NCBI GenBank assembly: GCA_965660875.1
Contig: CBFIBQ010000016.1
Location: forward strand, 9,433-73,432
Source of the DNA: UBA6770 sp965660875
GTDB lineage: Bacteria; Bacteroidota; Bacteroidia; Flavobacteriales_G; Salibacteraceae
Length of the DNA stretch: 64,000 nucleotides
Reading direction: 5' to 3'
Notes under the pieces: model-generated
Told to the model about the DNA's origin: nothing
What the model saw: the letters and a program-made list of their open reading frames with translations, nothing else
Database searches by the model: none
Made by a program: the position numbers and the translations under genes
Shown: piece by piece, positions 36,844 through 44,851 of the stretch
How the letters are laid out: the number at the start of each line of letters is the position of its first letter
How positions within the stretch are numbered: position 1 is the stretch's first letter

Positions 36844-36851
36844 TACATTTG
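36844..36851 (+). promoter_or_regulatory. -7 box for small secreted peptide
   Basis: TACATTTG fits TAnnTTTG, 72 nt upstream of the ATG at 36924. It would give a leader of about 65 nt. No standard -33 element. Confidence 0.35.
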
Positions 36852-36923
36852 GTCAAACGGCGTCATTAACAGTTGTATATGAGTAGACTCAAGCACAACG
36901 TACATGAACCTAAAAACTCAACT

Positions 36924-37082
36924 ATGAAACACCTTGTACTCATTTTTGCATTGTTGATGTCCTTAGGAGGTATGTCGCAAAGTTTTGAATATGCAGATAC
37001 TACTGATGAAAAAGTCATGTTAATTATTACCCAAGATGGGGCTGCTATCACCCATACCATTACTCCGTTTTGCATGGTTTAG
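36924..37082 (+). CDS. Small exported peptide (52 aa)
   Basis: A 52-aa open frame with a convincing signal peptide (MKHLVLIFALLMSLGGMSQS) and a mature part of about 33 residues, FEYADTTDEKVMLIITQDGA then AITHTITPFCMV, with a single Cys near the end. I recognise no family. It is supported by the signal sequence, by a TAnnTTTG box upstream, and by its stop nesting with the aspartoacylase-like stop (TTAG, 37079-37082), the same 4-nt arrangement seen at three other convergent gene pairs here. An in-frame ATG at 36873 would add 17 residues before the signal and is less likely. It could still be a chance frame. Confidence 0.5.
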   Translation: MKHLVLIFALLMSLGGMSQSFEYADTTDEKVMLIITQDGAAITHTITPFCMV

Positions 37083-38287
37083 GAAGTTTTAAACCACCGA
37101 GTTTTTCGATAGCTATTCGTCTTTGCAGCCGCCTCACGGCTTTTCACCAGCCAATGGTTTTTATCTTTTACTTTACTGCGATATCCCATCAGGTGCAAAA
37201 ACGGCTTCGCCATAAATCGCGCAGTCAGTAAGTTGATTTGTAAGGTGGACAGCTCTTTATTCACCCATTGGATACCGGGTAGTAGAGGCAATAATTTGTC
37301 GATGTGCATTTTTCTAAAAACGGCCGACAACCACAAAAAGAAGGAGGGTATTTCTCGAATCAAGAAAAAACCATCCGATCCTTTTGCTTGGTATAAGGGC
37401 ATGAAAACGGTGGTGTTGCTGTCGGCAGTAAGGGTAATCGAATTGGAATGCGCCAGTTTTTCGCCTTTAGTAATGGGCTGAAAATTATTGAACCCAGGCA
37501 GCATTTCAAATGCTTCGCCTACTGCTACTTTGTGTCGGTAATAAATTTCAAATACACTGTAGTTGCGCACTTGCAGTGTTCTGTAGTGTTTATCATAATC
37601 CATGTGTTCGGGGGAAAGTACCTCTGCAAACGCCAGTGATAAATACACAAACGCCCGATGGTTTTCTATGGAAGCAGGGCTGTCGTGTTGGCCTCCTTCA
37701 AATCCAAAAGAAACGTAACCCAACTCGTTGATATAACTCAACAAAGGGCCGTTCAAATACTCTTCAATGCCCAAAATGGAGTGCACCGGATACTGCTTCG
37801 TAAAATTTCGATTGAGCAAACTGTCGTTTACCGTCATAAATGGCTGTGTTTTGCTCGATGTAGTATGTAGGTCAAAAAAGTAGAAAGGACCTTTATTTGA
37901 GCTTAAAATCGACTGAATTACGGAGAATAACTCCGCTTGTTGTTTTTCATCTTCATTTGTAGGGTTGAAGTTGCCGTTTTCAAGTTCCGAAGTGCGTTTT
38001 TCGTCCCACAATCGGTTCAGGTCTTGTTTGTGAAAGCGCTCGCCTCGTTGCAGTGCCCAAAGATTACCCGATAGGCCGATCACCTTTCCTTTAAGTTGCG
38101 ATTTAAGATCTGGAAGCCGCTGCAATTCTTCAAATACTTGGTGCAATGCAAAAACGCCAGAAGGTTCGTTACCGTGCACACCAGCGATAAAAACCACACA
38201 GGGTCCGTCTTGTACTCCTTCTATTTCGCCAATAATTCGGCTAACGTCTATTTCAGTATCAAGCGCTTTGCTGTGTACCTTAATCAT
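37079..38287 (-). CDS. Succinylglutamate desuccinylase/aspartoacylase-family Zn hydrolase
   Basis: A 402-aa M14-like zinc hydrolase. The family signature GVHGNEPSG (zinc His and Glu) appears early, LSGNLWALQRGERFHKQDLNRLWDE follows, and the third ligand lies in FFDLHTTSS. The putative general-base Glu is in the segment SFGFEGGQHDS. Such enzymes remove acyl groups from amino acids (N-acetylaspartate, N-succinylglutamate) or trim peptides. The N-terminal core is about 230 residues, and the extra 170-residue C-terminal part has a lipoyl-like beta region (KVAVGEAFEMLPGF). The start overlaps the carboxylate-amine ligase/CBS gene by 8 nt, so the two are coupled. Substrate unknown. Confidence 0.75.
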   Translation of the reverse strand: MIKVHSKALDTEIDVSRIIGEIEGVQDGPCVVFIAGVHGNEPSGVFALHQVFEELQRLPDLKSQLKGKVIGLSGNLWALQRGERFHKQDLNRLWDEKRTSELENGNFNPTNEDEKQQAELFSVIQSILSSNKGPFYFFDLHTTSSKTQPFMTVNDSLLNRNFTKQYPVHSILGIEEYLNGPLLSYINELGYVSFGFEGGQHDSPASIENHRAFVYLSLAFAEVLSPEHMDYDKHYRTLQVRNYSVFEIYYRHKVAVGEAFEMLPGFNNFQPITKGEKLAHSNSITLTADSNTTVFMPLYQAKGSDGFFLIREIPSFFLWLSAVFRKMHIDKLLPLLPGIQWVNKELSTLQINLLTARFMAKPFLHLMGYRSKVKDKNHWLVKSREAAAKTNSYRKTRWFKTS

Positions 38288-40148
38288 GGTCGAAGTGTTT
38301 GATGTCTGCTATGGTTACAATGCCTACCAAATCGCCTTTTTGCAATACAGGTAAACAACCAATCTCGTGGGTTTTCATAAGTGCAATAGCTTCTTTTATC
38401 GACATAGAAGGAATTGCAGTGTGTAATTGACGCACCATAATATCCGAAACGCGATTTTCGTGATGGTAGTTGTCGTTTTTTGCTTTATAACGCCTAACAT
38501 GAGTGGCGGTTAGTAGGCCCACCAACGCTTCATTCTGATCCACTATGGGTAAATGGTGAAAACCCTTCCAATCCATAATATTTAACGTAAGCTCGGACGT
38601 ATCCTCAGAGTAGGCGGTGTAGAGTTGGGTGGTCATTATTTGCCCTACATGATTGGGTTGGTAATCCACAGTAGGTGATGTGGAGTTTACTGTCCACTGA
38701 TGCACAGGTACATTTTCGCGTTGTTTTTCCCAAATCGTTCGAGTGAGCGCAACCAAAGCGTCATCGTGTTTCTGTGTGCTTTTTAATGCTCTAAACTGCT
38801 TTATGGTCCATTGAGCTCCGGTTTGTTCTTTTGTGCGCTGTTCAATCACACCTAAAAGGCGCTGGATATCCTTTGAGTCAATCTGCATTTTTTCAAGACC
38901 ACGCCTTGCTATGGGTAACAACTTTTCCAGAACCAAATCGTTCACCGAATACACTTGACCAAACCAAGTCATTATAGCCTCCGAGCCGTAGCGTGCGGCT
39001 TTTATAAAGTTGGACTTTACATCTCTAAAGTCCATAAGCTCGTGTACCTTATCGCCTTCTGCGGGACGTCCTTTCATTAATCCGACCCAAAATGCCAAGT
39101 TAGCCATTTCGTCCAGGGGTGTTGGTCCTGCTGGTATGTAGCGATTTTCGATTCGAATGTGTGCTTTTCCATTACCAACTCCGTAGCACGGTCGGTTCCA
39201 ATGGTAAATGGTACCGTTGTACAAGTTCACTGCCTTTAGCGCGGGAGTGCGACCTGCAGCTATTTCGTCCAAGGAGTTCTCTGATATATCCTGAGACAGA
39301 ATGATCTTGTGCCGTGCAATTTCATTTTTAAATAAATCTACAATGCTTCCCGTTACCCACCGGTCGCCAAAAGCTACGCGAGAGGGCTGGTCTTTTAAGG
39401 CTTTAGTAACACCACGAGTGTCGATACTTTGCTGAAATAATGCAATTCTAGTTTCTGCCCAAAGCTCTCTACCCAGTAATATTGGAGAGTTGGCACAAAC
39501 ACCCAAAACAGGGCCAGAAATGGCTTGTGCCCAGTTGAAACTTTTGGTAAAGTCTTCGGGGTCAATTTGCAAGTGCATTTGAAAACTGGTATTACAGGCC
39601 TCAAACATCACCGAATCGTGTTTTAGTGACAATTCATCTACTCCAAACAAGTTCAATCGAAAATCCGAACCGCGCAGTTCCGTGAGCATTTTATTTAGGG
39701 CCATATAGCGAGGCATGGGCGTCATATAATTGAGCCGCATTTCTTTGGTCGTAATCGTAGGTATAATACCCGACAGAATGACTTTAGATTTTTCGCTCTC
39801 AGCGGCAGTATGGGCTTTATTAAAAAGAGTATGTAATTGTCGCTCCATTTTGGTGAAGGCATCCCCCTTTAATTCTTGCGGATCTAGATTAATTTCAAGG
39901 TTGTATTTCGCCAATTCCGTAGTGAAATGCTCGTCTGAAATTTTATCCAAAACGTGGAGCGCATTATCTGTTGGCCGCCAATTTTTATCTACCAAACAAA
40001 ACTCTTGTTCGGCGCCTATACGCGTTATTCCCGACTCAATTTGACCTTTTTCAAGCATAATTTCTAATGCTTTTAAGTCATCCAATAAACAGCGTGTAAA
40101 AGATAATCGACTAGCATCAGATACTTGCCGAGTATTCAAATCTCCCAT
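38280..40148 (-). CDS. Carboxylate-amine ligase (GCS2-like) fused to CBS pair
   Basis: A 622-aa two-part protein. Residues about 25-420 resemble glutamate-cysteine ligase family 2 / YbdK carboxylate-amine ligases: IGAEQEFCLVD near residue 44, LEINLDPQELKGDAF, FQMHLQIDPEDFTKSFNWAQ and a PAGPTPLDEMANLAFWVG block. Residues about 490-622 are two CBS modules (VGQIMTTQLYTAYSEDTSEL, and VSDIMVRQLHTAIPSMSIKEA ending IVTIADIKHF) that usually bind adenine nucleotides and gate activity. The expected role is ATP-dependent gamma-glutamyl or related amide bond formation regulated by energy charge. It is followed by a coupled amidohydrolase gene. A minus-strand TAACTTTG box lies 17 nt upstream. Confidence 0.75.
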   Translation of the reverse strand: MGDLNTRQVSDASRLSFTRCLLDDLKALEIMLEKGQIESGITRIGAEQEFCLVDKNWRPTDNALHVLDKISDEHFTTELAKYNLEINLDPQELKGDAFTKMERQLHTLFNKAHTAAESEKSKVILSGIIPTITTKEMRLNYMTPMPRYMALNKMLTELRGSDFRLNLFGVDELSLKHDSVMFEACNTSFQMHLQIDPEDFTKSFNWAQAISGPVLGVCANSPILLGRELWAETRIALFQQSIDTRGVTKALKDQPSRVAFGDRWVTGSIVDLFKNEIARHKIILSQDISENSLDEIAAGRTPALKAVNLYNGTIYHWNRPCYGVGNGKAHIRIENRYIPAGPTPLDEMANLAFWVGLMKGRPAEGDKVHELMDFRDVKSNFIKAARYGSEAIMTWFGQVYSVNDLVLEKLLPIARRGLEKMQIDSKDIQRLLGVIEQRTKEQTGAQWTIKQFRALKSTQKHDDALVALTRTIWEKQRENVPVHQWTVNSTSPTVDYQPNHVGQIMTTQLYTAYSEDTSELTLNIMDWKGFHHLPIVDQNEALVGLLTATHVRRYKAKNDNYHHENRVSDIMVRQLHTAIPSMSIKEAIALMKTHEIGCLPVLQKGDLVGIVTIADIKHFDHD

Positions 40149-40165
40149 AGTTAATTTCTTTAATC

Positions 40166-40173
40166 CAAAGTTA
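40166..40173 (-). promoter_or_regulatory. -7 box for ligase-CBS operon
   Basis: CAAAGTTA on the plus strand reads TAACTTTG on the minus strand (TAnnTTTG), 17 nt from the ATG at 40148. No clear -33 element. Confidence 0.4.
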
Positions 40174-40285
40174 AAATAGGAGATTCGGTTTAAAGCTGAT
40201 ATGGGTCAGACATGTTAATGAGAGAACAAAGGTTTACACTTTTACAGTAGAAGATTAAAATCACCATCAAATGTTTATTCTATAG

Positions 40286-41236
40286 ATGCCTTCCGTATTT
40301 TCGTACGTTGGATTGAAGAATTTGGAAGAAATAAACAGGATTAAACTCTCAAAATCTGTTCGGTTAGCAATAAGGCAACTGGTCTATTACAATATTTTTA
40401 ATTATCCCTTAAACCGGCAAGAACTTTTTTTAGAAGAACAGCCTCTAAATGAAATTTTCGCCCTTGTGCGAGAGGGTGTTTTACACCAACAAAAGGATCT
40501 TTTTTCTATTTCCTCAAACAAACGGAACTTTCAAAATAGAATTGAAGGTAACCAACTATGCACTGCACAAACGCCCAAAGCGAACAAACGCGCAATGCTC
40601 ATTTATCAATTTCCTTTTGTTAGAGGGGTTTATATCTCTGGCAGTATGTCAAAAGGGTTTATGACCCCAGGCGGAGATGTAGATTATTTTATAATAACTA
40701 AACCCGGAAAGTTGTGGCTAACGCGTACAATTCTAATCTTTTTTAAAAAGGTGTTTTTAGGTAATAGTCGCAAGTTCTTTTGCTTGAACTATTTTGTCGA
40801 TACTGATCATTTAGAGATTGAAGAGAAAAACATTTTTACCGCCACAGAACTAGTTACACTAATACCTGTATGTGTAGATCAAACCGATGCAAATTTCAAA
40901 AAAGCTAATAACTGGGTGTTCGATTATTACCCAAATGCAAACTTTAAAAAAGCGGCTTTACAGCCCACAAAAAGCGGTTTTTTGAAACGATTTTTAGAGT
41001 TTGTTTTGAATAATAAAATCGCCGACAAACTAGATGAGTTTTTTATGACGATCACCCTAAAAGTGTGGGAGCGTAAATTTGAAAATTACCAACCCGATGA
41101 TTTTTCGTTAGCATTAAAAACAAGGAAATACGTATCGAAGCACCACCCACAAAATTTTCAGAAAAAGGTGTTAACTCAATACCAAGCCGACATTCAAAAA
41201 TTTGAACAAGAAACGGGGGTTGATCTAAGTATCTAA
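40286..41236 (+). CDS. Nucleotidyltransferase-fold protein heading glycan operon
   Basis: A 316-aa protein with a nucleotidyltransferase (pol beta-like) core: VYISGSMSKGFMTPGGDVDYFIIT (residues 115-138) gives the GS...DxD pattern with Asp131 and Asp133 as metal ligands. An N-terminal winged-helix-like segment (residues 25-75: AIRQLVYYNIFNYPLNRQELF) precedes it and a helical C-terminus follows. It could transfer a nucleotide to a small molecule, sugar or protein; nothing fixes the acceptor. It is the first gene of the rightward glycan operon: its stop overlaps the next ATG (TAATGA), and six further genes follow with overlaps or small gaps. Confidence 0.65.
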   Translation: MPSVFSYVGLKNLEEINRIKLSKSVRLAIRQLVYYNIFNYPLNRQELFLEEQPLNEIFALVREGVLHQQKDLFSISSNKRNFQNRIEGNQLCTAQTPKANKRAMLIYQFPFVRGVYISGSMSKGFMTPGGDVDYFIITKPGKLWLTRTILIFFKKVFLGNSRKFFCLNYFVDTDHLEIEEKNIFTATELVTLIPVCVDQTDANFKKANNWVFDYYPNANFKKAALQPTKSGFLKRFLEFVLNNKIADKLDEFFMTITLKVWERKFENYQPDDFSLALKTRKYVSKHHPQNFQKKVLTQYQADIQKFEQETGVDLSI

Positions 41237-42693
41237 TGAAGGTCCTATTTTCACATTCATACTATTATCCGCTTGACAAAAAACAATGGTCAAAAAAGCA
41301 GCCCTACCCTCCATTAGGTACTATTCAAGCCGCTGCATATTTGCGAGAAAATGGTTATGAAGTGGAATTATTCGACACCAATCTCATCGATAATCCACTG
41401 GCAATCAAAGACGCAATAAAACGGTTTGAGCCTGATGTTTTGGCACTTTACGACGATGGTTTTAACTACCTTACCAAAATGTGTTTAACCAACATGCGCG
41501 AAGCTGCATTTGAAATGATAGCAATAGCAAAGCAATTTGACCTTCCAGTATTTGTTTCAAGTTCCGATAGCACAGATCAATACGAATTGTACCTTAACAA
41601 CAATGCGGATGTTATCATGCTAGGCGAAGCAGAAGAGACACTGCTGGAACTTGTTAATTCTTTTGAAAACCAGTCAGAATACCAAAGCGTTACAGGAATA
41701 GCGACTCGGGTTGATACCAAAACCGTAAAAACACCAAAGAGACCTGTTTTAAAAGATTTAAGCAGCCTGCCTCTGCCCGCTTGGGACTTAGTTGAAGTAG
41801 AAACCTATAAGGCTATTTGGCTGGAAGGAAATGGCTATTTCTCGCTGAATATTGCAACTACCAGAGGTTGTCCGTTCAAGTGTAATTGGTGTGCAAAACC
41901 AATATATGGCAACCGATACAACTCTAGAAGTCCTAAGCATGTGGTTAGTGAAATTGAATTACTCATCAACAAATACGGGCCTACCCATTTCTGGATGTGT
42001 GATGATATTTTTGGCTTAAAACCAGGCTGGGTGCAAGATTTCGACCATCTAATAAAATCCAAAAACCTCAATTTTAAATATACCATTCAGTCTAGAGTTG
42101 ACCTACTATTAAAGGAAGACACGATAGATGCTTTGGCGAGTTCCGGTGCATACGAAATTTGGGTAGGTGCAGAAAGCGGCTCTCAAAAAGTACTCGATGC
42201 CATGGATAAAGGCACTCAGGTAGAACAAATTTTTGAAGCTACTGGAATTCTAAAATCCAAAGGCATCCGTATTGCGTTTTTTTTACAATTTGGCTACCCC
42301 GAAGAAACTCAAGATGACATCCAGGAAACGATTGATATGGTATTGGAGTTAATGCCGGATAATATTGGGGTTTCAGTATCCTATCCACTTCCGGGTACGC
42401 CATTTTATGAGCGCGTAAAAAACGAACTCGGCACTAAGGCAAATTGGACAGAAAGCGATGATTTGGACCTTATGTTTGCGAACAAATACCCTAAGTTGTA
42501 TTACCGTAAATTGCAACGATATATACATAGATTGCTGCGAAAAAAACAAGGGTTTGAGTCGATGTCTTTATTATTCTCGAACCCTAGTAAGGCGTTTAAA
42601 AACGTACGCTCAATTGTGCTGCTTCCATTCTACATAGCTACCACGTATCTAGACAAAAGAATTTTACGAAAATTAGAAGCTAGCAAGTTGTGA
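41236..42693 (+). CDS. B12-type radical SAM protein 1
   Basis: A 485-aa class-B-like radical SAM enzyme. Residues 1-160 form a cobalamin-binding-like Rossmann domain without the DxHxxG motif, and the radical SAM core holds TTRGCPFKCNWCAKP with [4Fe-4S] cysteines Cys212, Cys216 and Cys219 in the canonical CxxxCxxC spacing. AESGSQKVLDAMDKG and FLQFGYPEETQDDI are typical of the BchE/HpnP/elongator-like clade. Such enzymes methylate or rearrange unactivated carbons, often in lipids, sugars or antibiotics. It shares its N-terminal architecture (HSYYYPLDKKQ...PYPPLG) with radical SAM 2, so the two are likely duplicates. The neighbouring methyltransferase overlaps it by 4 nt. Substrate unknown, plausibly a glycan or lipid of this locus. 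Confidence 0.85.
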   Translation: MKVLFSHSYYYPLDKKQWSKKQPYPPLGTIQAAAYLRENGYEVELFDTNLIDNPLAIKDAIKRFEPDVLALYDDGFNYLTKMCLTNMREAAFEMIAIAKQFDLPVFVSSSDSTDQYELYLNNNADVIMLGEAEETLLELVNSFENQSEYQSVTGIATRVDTKTVKTPKRPVLKDLSSLPLPAWDLVEVETYKAIWLEGNGYFSLNIATTRGCPFKCNWCAKPIYGNRYNSRSPKHVVSEIELLINKYGPTHFWMCDDIFGLKPGWVQDFDHLIKSKNLNFKYTIQSRVDLLLKEDTIDALASSGAYEIWVGAESGSQKVLDAMDKGTQVEQIFEATGILKSKGIRIAFFLQFGYPEETQDDIQETIDMVLELMPDNIGVSVSYPLPGTPFYERVKNELGTKANWTESDDLDLMFANKYPKLYYRKLQRYIHRLLRKKQGFESMSLLFSNPSKAFKNVRSIVLLPFYIATTYLDKRILRKLEASKL

Positions 42694-43481
42694 GTTCATT
42701 TGATATAGCTGCCAAGGATTATGATAGGGATTTTACCAATTCTCCAATTGGAAGAATTCAGCGAGAGCAAGTACTTTCTATACTTGATAAGATTTTACCT
42801 GCTAAAAAACTAAAAATACTGGAGGTGAATGCAGGGACAGGGCAAGACGCTATATGGCTTGCTAAAAAGGGACATAGCGTGCTTTGTACCGACATTTCGG
42901 CAACCATGCTCGAAGTTGCGCAGAAGAAGGTTGCGATAGAAAACCTAGGTGATGTGATTTCATTTCAGAAATTGGATTTGAAATCTATAGATACCCTTGA
43001 TAACAACACAAATTTTGATGTTATTCTTTCAAATTTTGCAGGACTCAACTGTTTAAATGCAGTGGAACTAAAATTAGCTCTAGACCACCTGGGAGCTAAA
43101 TTAAACCCTCAAGGGAAGTTAATTCTGGTGCTATTAGGGCGTTTTTGTGCTTGGGAAACCAAATACTTTTTGTTTAAGAGGAAACCAAAGGAGGCTTTTC
43201 GAAGACAAAATAAGCATGTGGTATTTGCCAATGTTGAAGGCGAAAAAGTAGCTACATGGTACTACTCCATAAAAGAGTTAGGTAATTTGTTACCGAATAA
43301 TTTGATAATTACAAAGCGAAAAGCCATTGGAACGTTTGTTCCTCCTTCGTATTTAAACCCTTGGTTCAAAAACAAAAACGTGTTGCTAAATATGCTGGCC
43401 ATGCTAGACAAATTGCTTGGAACAAAACGTATTTTCACAGGCCTATCAGACCATTATTTAATTGAGTTGAAAAAGCGATGA
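42690..43481 (+). CDS. Class I SAM-dependent methyltransferase
   Basis: A 263-aa Rossmann methyltransferase. Motif I reads LEVNAGTGQDAIWLA, with VLCTDIS as the adenosyl-ribose loop and the post-I region LKSIDTLDNNTNFDVILSNFAGLN. It is the small-molecule type, with a C-terminal extension (FLFKRKPKEAFRRQNKHVVF) and no membrane segment. It starts with GTG at 42690, overlapping the radical SAM 1 stop by 4 nt, and its end overlaps radical SAM 2 by 4 nt. It is therefore sandwiched between two B12-type radical SAM proteins. A role in O-methylation of the same product is plausible, not shown. Confidence 0.78.
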   Translation: MSSFDIAAKDYDRDFTNSPIGRIQREQVLSILDKILPAKKLKILEVNAGTGQDAIWLAKKGHSVLCTDISATMLEVAQKKVAIENLGDVISFQKLDLKSIDTLDNNTNFDVILSNFAGLNCLNAVELKLALDHLGAKLNPQGKLILVLLGRFCAWETKYFLFKRKPKEAFRRQNKHVVFANVEGEKVATWYYSIKELGNLLPNNLIITKRKAIGTFVPPSYLNPWFKNKNVLLNMLAMLDKLLGTKRIFTGLSDHYLIELKKR

Positions 43482-44851
43482 AAATTTTGCTCACACACGG
43501 CTACTACCTACAAGAGGATAAAAAAGAACAAGCCATTATGAAGCCTTATCCCACCCTTGGGTTGCTTTATATTTCAGGATACCTAAAAGAAAAAAGAGTG
43601 CCTCATGAGCTTTTTGATACCACTTTTTCAACCTCTCCTAAATTCAAAGATTACCTAATTGATTATAAGCCAGATATTGTTGCTTTTTACACCAACTTAA
43701 TGACCAAAGTAAAAGTCATTGAGCTAATTAAATTCATAAAATCTAAACCTGAATTATGCAATACTAAAATTGTACTTGGTGGCCCAGATTTAACCTATAA
43801 CAAAAAGAATTACCTCAAGGCTGGCGCCAATTTTTTGGTAATTGGAGAAGGCGAAGAAACTTTTTACGAGCTTGTTCAAGCTCTTGAAAAGGGCAAATCT
43901 GTCGGTCAAATTCAAGGGTTGTCCTATTTAGAAAATGGTGAGCTTACAGTAAATACACCCCGAACCAAAATCAAGGATTTATCAGAATTGCCCCTACCTA
44001 ATCGAGAGGCTTTTCCCATTGAGAAATATTTAGATACTTGGAAAACGCACCATGGGCAAAGTGCATTAAACATAAGTACTCAAAGAGGCTGCCCGTACAC
44101 CTGTAAATGGTGTAGCACTGCGGTATATGGGCAAAGCTACCGTCGTCGTCCCGCTAAAGATGTAGTCGACGAGTTGCGGTTGTTAGTAGACCGTTATAAC
44201 CCCGACACATTTTGGTTTGTTGACGATGTGTTTACCGTGAGCCATAAATGGTTAGAGGAATTCCACGCTGAAGTTTTAGCAAGCGGAATTAAGATTAAAT
44301 ACGAGTGCATTACTCGAGCCGAACGCATGAACGACAAAGTAATAAATTGGCTTAAAGAGTCTGGTTGCTTTCGAGTATGGATTGGTGCGGAAAGTGGTTC
44401 TCAAAAAGTAATTGACCTGATGGATCGGCGTGTACAAGTTGATTTAGTTAAAGAAATGCTAATTAAAACGAGAGAAGCGGGAATTGAAACTGGTACTTTT
44501 ATTATGGTTGGCTATCCGGGAGAAACCATAGAAGACATTAGAATTACTGCGAAATATTTGGTAGATGCCCTACCCGACCATTTTACCATAACCAAAAGTT
44601 ACCCGATAAGAGGCACTCGTTTGTTCGACGAAATTGAGGAGAATATTACCATTAAGCCGGATTGGGAAACATCAACGGATAGACAAATCGACTTTAAACG
44701 AAAGTACTCTGATCGATTCTATCATTGGGCTATTCGATATATTTATAACCAAGTTGAATTGGCTCGGCTAAAGAATAGTACTTTATTTTCAGGTAAAACC
44801 TACCTCAAAAGTTGGTTAAGTGAAACGGCGATGCAATGGTTCTCAAGGTAA
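43478..44851 (+). CDS. B12-type radical SAM protein 2
   Basis: A 457-aa relative of radical SAM 1: an N-terminal Rossmann domain (MKILLTHGYYLQEDKKEQ ... GEGEETFYELV) precedes the radical SAM core with TQRGCPYTCKWCST (Cys205, Cys209, Cys212), the substrate helix AESGSQKVIDLMDRR, and the VGYPGETIEDI segment. Like its neighbour it lacks the DxHxxG cobalamin motif, so the cobalt would be base-off or the B12 link is weak. It overlaps the methyltransferase by 4 nt and the GT87-like gene by 16 nt, so all are translated together. The tandem duplication suggests two successive modifications, or two positions on one scaffold. Confidence 0.85.
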   Translation: MKILLTHGYYLQEDKKEQAIMKPYPTLGLLYISGYLKEKRVPHELFDTTFSTSPKFKDYLIDYKPDIVAFYTNLMTKVKVIELIKFIKSKPELCNTKIVLGGPDLTYNKKNYLKAGANFLVIGEGEETFYELVQALEKGKSVGQIQGLSYLENGELTVNTPRTKIKDLSELPLPNREAFPIEKYLDTWKTHHGQSALNISTQRGCPYTCKWCSTAVYGQSYRRRPAKDVVDELRLLVDRYNPDTFWFVDDVFTVSHKWLEEFHAEVLASGIKIKYECITRAERMNDKVINWLKESGCFRVWIGAESGSQKVIDLMDRRVQVDLVKEMLIKTREAGIETGTFIMVGYPGETIEDIRITAKYLVDALPDHFTITKSYPIRGTRLFDEIEENITIKPDWETSTDRQIDFKRKYSDRFYHWAIRYIYNQVELARLKNSTLFSGKTYLKSWLSETAMQWFSR

